Notes under the pieces: generated by a model
Told to the model about the DNA's origin: nothing
Databases searched by the model: none
What the model saw: only the letters and a program-made list of their open reading frames with translations
Position numbers and translations under genes: made by a program
Source: Accumulibacter sp.
GTDB lineage: Bacteria > Pseudomonadota > Gammaproteobacteria > Burkholderiales > Rhodocyclaceae
Length of the DNA stretch: 14,557 nucleotides
NCBI GenBank assembly: GCA_031264825.1
Contig: JAISDL010000216.1
Location: forward strand, 1 to 14,557
Direction: 5' to 3'
Part shown: in pieces, positions 7,545 to 13,984 of the stretch
How the letters are laid out: every line of letters begins with the position of its first letter
How positions within the stretch are numbered: the first letter of the stretch is position 1

Positions 7545-8807
7545 TCAGAGCAGGCGGAAGATCAGAACGACGACGAGCGTCGGCGGCGCCGCCGCGAGAA
7601 ACAGGCCGAGCGGTCGTATCGCGCCTTCGGAAAACCTGTCCTTCAGAATGGCCGCGCCGGCGGGGTTGGGCGCGTTGGCGATGATCGTCAATCCGCCGCC
7701 CGTGATCGCGCCCGAAACGAGCGCGACCTTGAATTCGTCGCTCAGGTTTTCGACGAGCGACCCCAAATAGGTCAGCGCGGCGTTGTCGGTCACGGCGGTC
7801 AGGAGTGTCGTTCCGTAATAGACGGCGGACGAGTTCATTTTCATCAGGACGGCTTGGAGCCACCATTGCTGCTGGCCGCCGAGGACGACGAGACCCGCGA
7901 GGAAAAAGGCGACGAGAAAGGCTTCGCGCAGGATCAACGGGTTTTGATGGCGCTCGTACGCCTTCGTGTAACCGAGAAAGAAACACAGCAGTCCCGTGAA
8001 GACGACGGCGTGGTGCGCGAAAAAGACGACCGAAGCCAGAAAGAAAAGGTGGACGGCGATGACGCCGAAGGGCACGGCGTCGCGGAGTTTTTTTGGCTCC
8101 GGCGCCATGCGCGCGAATTCGGCGCGGAACAGGAAAGCGACCGTTAGCGCGTTGATGAAGACGGCGAGCGCGGATTTCCAGCCGAAGGTGCTGATCATGA
8201 ACGCGAAATCCCAGTTCCATTTCCCCGCGACCATCAGGATCGGGGGCGCGGCAAAAGGCGTCAGTGCGCCGCCGATCGAAACGTTCACGAAGAGGACGCC
8301 GACCGTCGCGTATTTGAGCCGCTCGGAAACCTTTCCCGAAAAAAGCGTTTCGCGCAGCATCATCGCCGCGAGCGTCATCGCCGCAGGCTCGGTGATGAAG
8401 GAACCTAAGAGTGGCGTCGCAAAAAGGACGAGAAAGTACATCGACACGCCCGCCGGGATCGGCAGGAGGTGCGCGAGAGCCTTCACGGAGGTTTCGACGA
8501 ATTCGAGAATGGGGCGCGTCCCGGCGATCACCATGATCGCAAAGACGAAAAGCGGTTCGGTGAAGTCGCGCGATTCGAGATACGAGACGGCGTGATGCTC
8601 TCCTCTGAGGATCATGATGAGGACGATGAGCACCATCGCCCAGAAGCCGAAAACGACCTCGACCTCGCTCAAAAGATGCCATATCCCCGCGTGACGCGGA
8701 TGCGCGTGTGCGAGGCGCTCGATCGCTTTTGCGGAAAACGTGTGCAGAATCGCCAGCGCGAAAATGGCGGCGGCGAGTTGCATGACGGTATCGGGTGTCT
8801 GCGCCAC
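7545..8807 (-). CDS. Putative Na+/H+ antiporter, multi-pass membrane protein
   Basis: This integral inner-membrane protein of 420 residues has about ten or more hydrophobic segments, starting with 'LAAAIFALAILHTFSAKAIE'. The overall pattern, with 'EVEVVFGFWAMVLI', 'SFITEPAAMTLAAMM', 'VNVSIGGALTPFAAPPILM' and 'LTAVTDNAALTYLGSLVEN', resembles the putative Na+/H+ antiporter family (I think Pfam PF07399), within the broader ion-transporter/ArsB-NhaD group. Paired segments with conserved Thr-Pro and Asp-Asn breaks fit a two-fold transporter with unwound helices. The ion specificity is not shown by the sequence. I chose the GTG at 8807 because GGAAGGA lies about 9 bases upstream, while the alternative ATG eight codons later has no ribosome site. 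It sits between a polysaccharide cluster and leuS, apparently as its own unit. Confidence 0.8.
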   Translation of the reverse strand: MAQTPDTVMQLAAAIFALAILHTFSAKAIERLAHAHPRHAGIWHLLSEVEVVFGFWAMVLIVLIMILRGEHHAVSYLESRDFTEPLFVFAIMVIAGTRPILEFVETSVKALAHLLPIPAGVSMYFLVLFATPLLGSFITEPAAMTLAAMMLRETLFSGKVSERLKYATVGVLFVNVSIGGALTPFAAPPILMVAGKWNWDFAFMISTFGWKSALAVFINALTVAFLFRAEFARMAPEPKKLRDAVPFGVIAVHLFFLASVVFFAHHAVVFTGLLCFFLGYTKAYERHQNPLILREAFLVAFFLAGLVVLGGQQQWWLQAVLMKMNSSAVYYGTTLLTAVTDNAALTYLGSLVENLSDEFKVALVSGAITGGGLTIIANAPNPAGAAILKDRFSEGAIRPLGLFLAAAPPTLVVVLIFRLL

Positions 8808-8849
8808 GGACGAGGATCCTTCCCCTGCTACAAAGGAAGAGATTTTAGC

Positions 8850-9011
8850 TTAACATCGCCGCATCGGGCGCGTTTTCCGCGAGTAGGCCGTGACCGTCGA
8901 GCCGGCTTCCGACAGCCGTTCCAGCACACATTGTCCGACGGAACAGGTTGCGCCCAAAACGTCGACGCGCATTTTTTCAATCAAAAGCCGGGGTGGGGAA
9001 GGGGAAGTCAT
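8850..9011 (-). pseudogene. Truncated NAD(P)-binding Rossmann-fold gene (epimerase/dehydrogenase-like), N-terminal stub
   Basis: This 53-codon frame starts with an ATG that overlaps the stop of the preceding glycosyltransferase as ATGA. From residue 14 it reads 'MRVDVLGATCSVGQCVLERL' and 'SEAGSTVTAYSRKTRP', which is beta1-GxxGxxG-like-alphaA-beta2 of an NAD(P)-binding epimerase or oxidoreductase. It then stops after 'MRRC'. A complete family member would need some 250-300 residues, and only 42 bases remain before the antiporter gene, so the rest is deleted rather than frameshifted. The intact start overlap implies the full gene was once the next member of the glycosyltransferase operon. A retained small protein is possible but a lone half-Rossmann unit is unlikely to work. 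The original function cannot be told from the stub. Confidence 0.65.
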
Positions 9012-9928
9012 GCGATGCGCGCATTCCGGACGGGTTTGCCGGAGACCGACGAAACGAGGCGTCGAAGAAGGTGGCGCAGAACCACGAGGGTAAACCGCAG
9101 CCATACTCCCAGAATGACCAGTCCCATCAGGAGAAACGGATAGTCCGCGCGGAAAAATTTGCGGTAGAAACGGATCATTCCTTTGTGCTTATGCCATTCA
9201 ACGAACACGTGACGCGAACGGCTGCAAGCGCCCAAGGCGTGGCTGAAGCGCGCATGCGGGACGAAAATGATTTTCCAGCCCTTGGCGCGGAAGCGCATGC
9301 ACCAATCCATGTCCTCGCAGTGAAGAAAATACGCTTCGTCCCACAATCCGACATCTTCGATCGCCGCGCGTTTTACGAGCATGCACGCGCCGGAAATAGC
9401 GTCTATTTCGACGGTTTTATCCGGAAGCGGCTGTTTGTGCAGGTGGAAATCGGGGAAGAGTTTTGGGAAAAACGCGGAAAAACGGTGCAGGCCGAAAGCG
9501 CGGACGAATGAGAGCCAGGGACTCGGTACCGTTCGGCGGCAGCCTTCCTGCTCGGAACCGTCCTCGTTCATCAAGAGGCCGCCCGCCATGCCGACGTGAT
9601 CGTACTCTTTTCCCTCAAGTTCCGACAACAGCATCGTCAAGGCTTCGGGTTCGAAACGGCAGTCGGGGTTCAAGAAAAAGAAGAAGGACGCGGAAGCGGC
9701 TGCTTTTATTCCGATATTGCACGCCGCAGAAAAGCCCAGGTTGTCCGGATTTCGAATGACGCGGACACGCGGCGACACGGGCAGCGCGTCGAGGCTTTTA
9801 TCGCTCGACGCGTTGTCGACGACGATGGTTTCAATGTCGAGAGGGCAGGCGAGCAGGGATTCGATACAGCCGCTAAGGAGCGCGCCCGCGTTGTAATTGA
9901 CGACGATAGCCGCGATCGATGAAGTCAA
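9008..9928 (-). CDS. GT2-family glycosyltransferase, WbbL/rhamnosyltransferase-like, with C-terminal membrane segment
   Basis: This is a GT-A fold transferase of 306 residues, likely adding a sugar to a lipid-linked polysaccharide precursor at the inner membrane. It shows 'IAAIVVNYNAG' (5-15), 'VVDNASSD' (36-43), 'NPDNLGFSAACNIGI', the DXD-equivalent 'FFFFLNPDC' (82-90), 'AISGACMLVKR' and 'HCEDMDWCMR' (203-212) with the likely catalytic acids. A hydrophobic segment at about 263-287 followed by Arg-rich residues probably anchors it. The start is a TTG at 9928 that overlaps the previous gene's stop as TTGA, with AGGGAG seven bases upstream. The longer frame begins in the preceding gene and lacks such support. 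Resemblance is to rhamnosyltransferases, but the donor and acceptor sugars are not determined. The rare TTG start with tight overlap suggests translational coupling. Confidence 0.85.
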   Translation of the reverse strand: MTSSIAAIVVNYNAGALLSGCIESLLACPLDIETIVVDNASSDKSLDALPVSPRVRVIRNPDNLGFSAACNIGIKAAASASFFFFLNPDCRFEPEALTMLLSELEGKEYDHVGMAGGLLMNEDGSEQEGCRRTVPSPWLSFVRAFGLHRFSAFFPKLFPDFHLHKQPLPDKTVEIDAISGACMLVKRAAIEDVGLWDEAYFLHCEDMDWCMRFRAKGWKIIFVPHARFSHALGACSRSRHVFVEWHKHKGMIRFYRKFFRADYPFLLMGLVILGVWLRFTLVVLRHLLRRLVSSVSGKPVRNARIA

Positions 9929-10806
9929 TGGGGTGCTCCCTGAAATTTTCCGCTTTTTCCTCTTATGCCATCGAGGAGTCCCAAACTCATCATCTTGAAA
10001 TGCTCGAAGCGCGGCTTGGCGAAAAGCGAATAGAAAACGAATTTTAGCGGCAAGCGAGAGGCATGGAGTATTTTCCAATTACACGGTATCCAAGCTTCCT
10101 TGTATAACAAAAAGGCATTCCTAAAATAATAAAAATGCCTCAATGGGTTATGGTATGGAACTTCTCTCCAAAAGAAGCGTGCGGGTTTATCTCCGATTTG
10201 ATGCTGCATGTGTGCAGAGCATACCCCATAATTCTTGTATCCTTTGCTTAGCGCGCGTAGTCCCCATTCGATATCAACATACTCAATAAAGAGGTTTTCG
10301 CGCATCCCACCTATTCTTTCGAGTGTTTCTAAAAGAATAAGAGAGCCAGAAGATGCTAAATAAGTTACATTAGCTATGGCGTCAGGGTTGGCGCAAGAGC
10401 AATGAATAATCTTTAACCCTTCAAAACGAACAAACGGAGAAGAATGTTTCCAGCGATCGTCCAGAAATCGCGGTCCCACGCAGGCCGCGTCCGGTCGGCT
10501 GTCCAGCGCTTTGAGCAATTCCTCGACCATGTCGGGCGCCGGGACGCTGTCTTGGTCGAGCAGAAGGACGTGCGTTGCGTCGAGCGTTTTCGCGCGTTTG
10601 ATTCCTTCATTCTGCGCTTTCGCGATGCCGAGATTGTCTCCCATCGACAAGAAGTGCAGGCGAGGGTTTTGGGGCACAAAACAGGCGCCGTTCCCGTTGT
10701 CGACGACGACGACGTGCGCGACTTGCGGAGTCGTCGCGTCCAGAAGCTTTTGCAAACTCGGCAAGTCCGGGCGGTAAGTGACGACGACGGCGACGACGTT
10801 TGCCAT
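9925..10806 (-). CDS. GT2-family glycosyltransferase, rhamnosyltransferase-like
   Basis: This GT-A enzyme of 293 residues is probably a rhamnosyltransferase-type protein acting in surface-polysaccharide assembly. Motifs are 'VVAVVVTYRPD' (4-14), 'VVVVDNGNG' (32-40), 'GDNLGIAKAQNEGI', 'HVLLLDQDS' with the metal-binding DQD (84-86), 'SSGSLILLETLERIGG' and 'FIEYVDIEWGLRA' (173-185). The ATG at 10806 begins the expected first strand and follows galE by 14 bases; an upstream extension lies inside galE. The middle and C-terminal coding part, roughly residues 123-242, is strikingly AT-rich (about 41 percent GC by hand count over 10081-10440), whereas the first 120 codons match the GC-rich background. 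This suggests a mosaic or recently acquired gene. The exact sugar specificity is unknown. Confidence 0.85.
   Translation of the reverse strand: MANVVAVVVTYRPDLPSLQKLLDATTPQVAHVVVVDNGNGACFVPQNPRLHFLSMGDNLGIAKAQNEGIKRAKTLDATHVLLLDQDSVPAPDMVEELLKALDSRPDAACVGPRFLDDRWKHSSPFVRFEGLKIIHCSCANPDAIANVTYLASSGSLILLETLERIGGMRENLFIEYVDIEWGLRALSKGYKNYGVCSAHMQHQIGDKPARFFWREVPYHNPLRHFYYFRNAFLLYKEAWIPCNWKILHASRLPLKFVFYSLFAKPRFEHFKMMSLGLLDGIRGKSGKFQGAPH
9936..9941 (-). promoter_or_regulatory. Ribosome-binding site deciding a TTG start
   Basis: AGGGAG on the minus strand, inside the last codons of the upstream glycosyltransferase, precedes a TTG at 9928 by seven bases. This is the main reason to place the downstream gene's start there. 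Confidence 0.65.
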
Positions 10807-10820
10807 TTTGCCGCGCCCGC

Positions 10821-11828
10821 TTACGCGAATCCCTCCGGGTTGCCGCTTTGCCAGCGCCAATGGTCGCGGCACATCGCGGCAAGGTCGTATTGGGCCTTCC
10901 ATCCGATCTGGGTCTCCGCGAGCGTCGGGTCCGCGTAGCACACAGCGACATCGCCGGCGCGGCGCGGCGCGATTTGATACGGGATCGGGCGCCCGCAGGC
11001 GTTTTCGAACGCCTGGACGACTTCGAGCACGCTATAGCCTTTGCCCGTACCGAGGTTCAGCGTGAGGCAACACGGACGGTCGAGGTGTTCGAGCGTTTTC
11101 AAGTGCCCGCGCGCGAGGTCGACGACGTGGATGTAATCGCGCACGCCGGTTCCGTCCGGCGTCGGGTAGTCCTTGCCCCAAACATTGAGCTTTTCTCGCC
11201 GTCCGACGGCGACCTGCGCGACGAAGGGAACGAGGTTGTTCGGCACGCCTTTCGGGTCTTCGCCGATCAGGCCGCTCTCGTGCGCGCCGACGGGGTTGAA
11301 ATACCGCAGGATGCCGATGCGCCAGTCAGGTTCGGCGTGGGACAGGTCGCGCAGAATTTCCTCGATCATCAGTTTGGTACGACCGTAGGGATTGCTTGCC
11401 GAGAGCGGGTGGTCTTCGGTGAGGGGGAGGCGTTTCGGTTCTCCGTAGACGGCGGCCGACGAACTGAAAACGAGCGTCCGGAGGCCGACGGCTTTCATCG
11501 CTTCGAGAAGGCAGAGCGTTCCGAAGACGTTGTGGTCGTAGTACGCGAGCGGTTTTTCGACCGATTCGCCGATCGCCTTCAATCCGGCGAAGTGAATGAC
11601 CGCGTTGCACTCGTGTTGACGCAGGGCGGTTTCGAGCGTGCCGCGGTCGCGGACGTCGCCTTTGACGACGGCGACGCGCCGCCCAGTGATTTGTTCGACG
11701 CGCCGGACGGCTTCGGGACTGCTGTTGGAAAAGTTGTCATAAACTGTGACGTCGAAGCCCGCGCCGAGCAGTTCGACGCAGGTGTGAGCGCCGATATAAC
11801 CCGCGCCTCCGGTAAGCAATATGCGCAT
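10821..11828 (-). CDS. galE: UDP-glucose 4-epimerase
   Basis: GalE interconverts UDP-glucose and UDP-galactose (some forms also the N-acetyl sugars), supplying galactose for surface glycans. It has 335 residues, the family length. The extended short-chain dehydrogenase marks are all present: 'LLTGGAGYIGAHTCVELL' (NAD site, Gly7/10/13), 'YDNFSNS', 'VIHFAGLKAIGESVEKPLAY', Ser123/124 in 'VFSSSAAVYG', and the catalytic Tyr148-x3-Lys152 in 'NPYGRTKL'. The C-terminal 'DGTGVRDYIHVVDLA' and 'LNLGTGKGYSVLEVV' are typical. The ATG at 11828 has AGGA five to six bases upstream. It begins the polysaccharide cluster and is followed 14 bases later by a glycosyltransferase. Substrate range (Glc versus GlcNAc forms) cannot be settled by eye. 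Confidence 0.95.
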   Translation of the reverse strand: MRILLTGGAGYIGAHTCVELLGAGFDVTVYDNFSNSSPEAVRRVEQITGRRVAVVKGDVRDRGTLETALRQHECNAVIHFAGLKAIGESVEKPLAYYDHNVFGTLCLLEAMKAVGLRTLVFSSSAAVYGEPKRLPLTEDHPLSASNPYGRTKLMIEEILRDLSHAEPDWRIGILRYFNPVGAHESGLIGEDPKGVPNNLVPFVAQVAVGRREKLNVWGKDYPTPDGTGVRDYIHVVDLARGHLKTLEHLDRPCCLTLNLGTGKGYSVLEVVQAFENACGRPIPYQIAPRRAGDVAVCYADPTLAETQIGWKAQYDLAAMCRDHWRWQSGNPEGFA

Positions 11829-11977
11829 AGATTCCTGTAGAATTTGACGTCGGCCCAGCGTCGGCTTCGAGAGTCTTGGGTCAGCGAAGGCGCGCGCCGA
11901 GGCGTCGTTCCCGCTCTTTATCCGACAAGCGCTGTGCGCTGCCCGGAGCGATGCGGTGTGTTCTGGTTTAGCTAATC

Positions 11978-11983
11978 ATTATA
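11978..11983 (-). promoter_or_regulatory. Possible -10 box for galE operon
   Basis: The minus strand reads CGCGTTATAATGATTAGC. The TATAAT is perfect and lies in a short AT-rich patch about 150 bases before the galE ATG, which would give a leader of about 140 bases. No good -35 is visible, since the sequence upstream is GC-rich. It is the best promoter candidate for the polysaccharide genes. Confidence 0.4.
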
Positions 11984-12036
11984 ACGCGGGCGGCGTGAGG
12001 GCGAGAGGGGAAAAATTTGTAGATTCGCTGCATGCG

Positions 12037-12068
12037 CACCGCCGCCTCGCGTGTCCGAAGCGGCGGTG
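12037..12068. other. Strong hairpin upstream of metN
   Basis: CACCGCCGC at 12037-12045 pairs perfectly with GCGGCGGTG at 12060-12068. Inside, TCG (12047-12049) pairs with CGA (12056-12058) after one C/A mismatch, leaving a six-base loop. No T-run follows on either strand, so it is not a standard terminator. It could be an mRNA leader structure or a protein site. Function unknown. Confidence 0.5.
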
Positions 12069-12191
12069 TGTGCTAACCTTGCGCTCATCGGAGGAGGGTG
12101 GCGTACAAGCCTTGTTTTTTACATTGAAAGTTGATCGAAGATTTGAAAACGGATTGTGAAGATTCGTCGCGAGGGGAAGGCGATCTCTGAA

Positions 12192-13208
12192 ATGTCGGCC
12201 ATCCTCGAGTTTCAGAAGGTTTCGAAGAGTTATCGCGTCGCAAAGCGCCGTGTGCCCGCGCTTTGCGACATCGACCTCGGCGTCGAGGCGGGCGAGGTCT
12301 TCGGCATCGTCGGCCGTTCCGGCGCGGGGAAGTCGACGCTTCTGCGCCTCATCAATCGGCTCGAACGCCCGGATGACGGCAGAATCCTCGTCGACGGTCA
12401 CGATGTGTCGCAACTCGACGATACGGCGCTGCGCGCCTTGCGCCAGAAGATCGGGATGATCTTTCAGCATTTCAATCTGCTTTCGTCCAGGACGGTGGCG
12501 CAAAATATCGCGTTCCCGCTCCGGATATCCGGAGAACTGGGCGACGACGAGATACGCGAACGCGTTGCGGCGTTGATCGATCGGGTGGGCCTGAAAGAGC
12601 ACGCGCGCAAATATCCGGCGCAACTTTCGGGCGGACAGAAGCAGCGCGTCGGCATCGCGCGCGCTCTGTCGACGCGGCCGCGCCTCCTTCTGTGCGACGA
12701 GGCGACTTCGGCGCTCGACCCGCGGACGACGCAATCGATGTTGCATCTTCTGAACGAAATCAACGAGGAACTGAAACTGACGATCGTGCTGATCACGCAC
12801 GAGATGAACGTGATCCGCTCCTTGTGCGACCGCGTCGCCGTTCTGGACGAAGGGCGGGTCGTCGAAACGGGCGCGGTCGCCGACGTGTTTCTGCATCCTC
12901 GCCATTCCGTCTCGCGTCGCTTTGTCCATGAATCCGAGGACGTCGACGAAGACTTGCTGAATACGGCCTTCGATCGCGTCGACGGCCGCCTTTTCCGCCT
13001 GACCGCGCGCGGCGACACGACGTACGAACCCTTGCTGAGCGGGGTTGCGCGCGAGTGCGGTGTCGATTTTTGCATCGTTTCGGGCCACGTCGCGCGGATC
13101 AAGAACGTCCCCTACAGTCAGATCGTTCTGGGGATGAAAGGCGAACGCGTCGAAACCGCGCTGGAGCGTTTTTCGAGCAAGGGCGTGACCGTCGAGGCGC
13201 TGCGCTGA
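12192..13208 (+). CDS. metN: Methionine ABC transporter ATP-binding protein
   Basis: MetN is the ATPase of the MetNIQ importer for L- and D-methionine at the inner membrane. It has 338 residues. The ABC motifs are intact: Walker A 'GRSGAGKST' (41-49), Q-loop Gln92, signature LSGGQ (145-149), Walker B 'LLLCDE' (165-170) and switch His203 in 'VLITHEM'. The C-terminal NIL/ACT-like domain (about 262-336), with 'GVDFCIVSGHVARIKN' and 'GERVETALERFSSKGV', is diagnostic of MetN and mediates inhibition by cytoplasmic methionine in studied homologues. The ATG at 12192 gives MSAILEFQKVSKSY, aligned with family starts. A GTG 12 codons upstream is in frame but less likely. The purine-rich GAGGGGAAGG lies a little far (11 bases) from the ATG. 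The stop overlaps metI by one base. Confidence 0.96.
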   Translation: MSAILEFQKVSKSYRVAKRRVPALCDIDLGVEAGEVFGIVGRSGAGKSTLLRLINRLERPDDGRILVDGHDVSQLDDTALRALRQKIGMIFQHFNLLSSRTVAQNIAFPLRISGELGDDEIRERVAALIDRVGLKEHARKYPAQLSGGQKQRVGIARALSTRPRLLLCDEATSALDPRTTQSMLHLLNEINEELKLTIVLITHEMNVIRSLCDRVAVLDEGRVVETGAVADVFLHPRHSVSRRFVHESEDVDEDLLNTAFDRVDGRLFRLTARGDTTYEPLLSGVARECGVDFCIVSGHVARIKNVPYSQIVLGMKGERVETALERFSSKGVTVEALR

Positions 13209-13870
13209 TGGATTTCATCGCCGCCATCCCGTGGCGCGAGGTCGGCGAAGCGTCGCTCGACACGCTGCTCATGCTCGGTGTCTCGATGGCTTTTACGCTC
13301 CTCCTCGGTCTGCCGCTCGGTGTCCTTTTGTTTCTGACCGGAAAACGCTGCCTGATCGAGCGCGTCGCTTTTTATAACGCGCTTTCGTTCGTCGTCAATG
13401 TCCTGCGCTCGGTGCCCTTCATCATCCTGCTGATCGTGATGATGCCGCTGACCGAAATCCTCGTGGGAACTTCGCTCGGCGTTCCGGGGTCGATCCCGCC
13501 ACTCGTGGTCGGCGCCGTACCTTTCTTCGCGCGCCTCGTCGAAACCGCTTTGCGAGAAATCGACCGCGGCATCATTGAGGCGACGCAGGCGATGGGCGCG
13601 ACGACGTGGCAAATCGTGACGAGGGCCTTGATCCCCGAAGCCCTTCCGGGAATCGTCGCGGCCGTGACCGTGACCGCGATCGCGCTGGTGTCCTACACCG
13701 CGATGTCGGGAATCATCGGCGGCGGCGGACTCGGCGACCTCGCGGTACGATACGGCTATCATCGCAACCAGAGCGACGTGATGGCGATCACCGTCGTTCT
13801 CCTCCTCGTGCTCGTCCAGGCGCTGCAAACCTTCGGCGATAAACTGGTGCTACACTTCACGCGCCGCTGA
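13208..13870 (+). CDS. metI: Methionine ABC transporter permease
   Basis: MetI is the membrane channel of the methionine importer; two copies pair with two MetN. It has 220 residues with about five membrane segments, the family size. The first is around 17-44, and 'YNALSFVVNVLRSVPFIILL' is a characteristic MetI block. The EAA coupling loop is visible at about 117-150: 'EIDRGIIEATQAMGATTWQI' followed by 'VTRALIPEALPGI'. 'SGIIGGGGLGDLAVRYGYHR' near the C-terminus is also diagnostic. The ATG at 13208 overlaps the metN stop as TGATG, so translation is coupled. A longer in-frame reading upstream lies wholly within metN and is not credible. Confidence 0.96.
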   Translation: MDFIAAIPWREVGEASLDTLLMLGVSMAFTLLLGLPLGVLLFLTGKRCLIERVAFYNALSFVVNVLRSVPFIILLIVMMPLTEILVGTSLGVPGSIPPLVVGAVPFFARLVETALREIDRGIIEATQAMGATTWQIVTRALIPEALPGIVAAVTVTAIALVSYTAMSGIIGGGGLGDLAVRYGYHRNQSDVMAITVVLLLVLVQALQTFGDKLVLHFTRR

Positions 13871-13927
13871 CGCTTGCCCGGAAGTCGTCAATTCAGAGAA
13901 TGATCGATGAGTTTCCACTTCCCCCAA

Positions 13928-13949
13928 GGGGCGAAAGATTTTTTGCCCC
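13928..13949 (+). other. Intercistronic hairpin between metI and metQ
   Basis: GGGGCGAAA pairs with TTTTGCCCC (nine pairs, one G-U) around a four-base gatt loop, in the 114-base gap. No T-run follows, so full termination is unlikely. Such a stem could block 3'-exonucleases or let metQ be expressed at a different level from metNI, which is common for binding-protein genes. The role is inferred. Confidence 0.55.
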
Positions 13950-13984
13950 ACCTGTTTCCGACTTCTCCGTAAAAGGATGTTCTC

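Larger units (their letters stand above)
11829..12191. promoter_or_regulatory. Divergent control region between galE and metN (363 bases, no gene seen)
   Basis: I find no protein gene or tRNA here. The left part (to about 11977) would be the galE leader. It contains a small perfect stem, AGCGC/GCGCT at 11928-11940, and an RBS-like AGGA close to galE. The middle holds a minus-strand TATAAT (11978-11983). At 12037-12068 is a strong hairpin. The right part, 12110-12165, is AT-rich and probably holds the metN promoter, but I cannot pick -35/-10 boxes. Two copies of gaagatt (12137-12143 and 12158-12164) are spaced 21 bases apart. GAGGGGAAGG at 12171-12180 is the likely metN ribosome site. I see no recognisable SAM riboswitch core or MetR-type TGAAN5TTCA site. 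Confidence 0.5.

Noticed and set aside
10800..11840. A 346-codon plus-strand frame opposite galE
   Set aside because: It mirrors galE almost exactly in extent, has no recognisable motif and is explained by codon bias.
11829..11977. A tRNA or 6S-like small RNA in the galE leader
   Set aside because: There is no T-loop GTTCRA motif in a cloverleaf context, no terminator, and only a short five-pair stem could be identified.
12069..12191. A SAM riboswitch or MetR operator ahead of metN
   Set aside because: No conserved riboswitch core that I recognise and no TGAAN5TTCA palindrome could be found by eye.
11979..13088. A 369-codon minus-strand frame opposite metN
   Set aside because: MetN motifs are complete on the other strand, and the antisense product looks compositional only.
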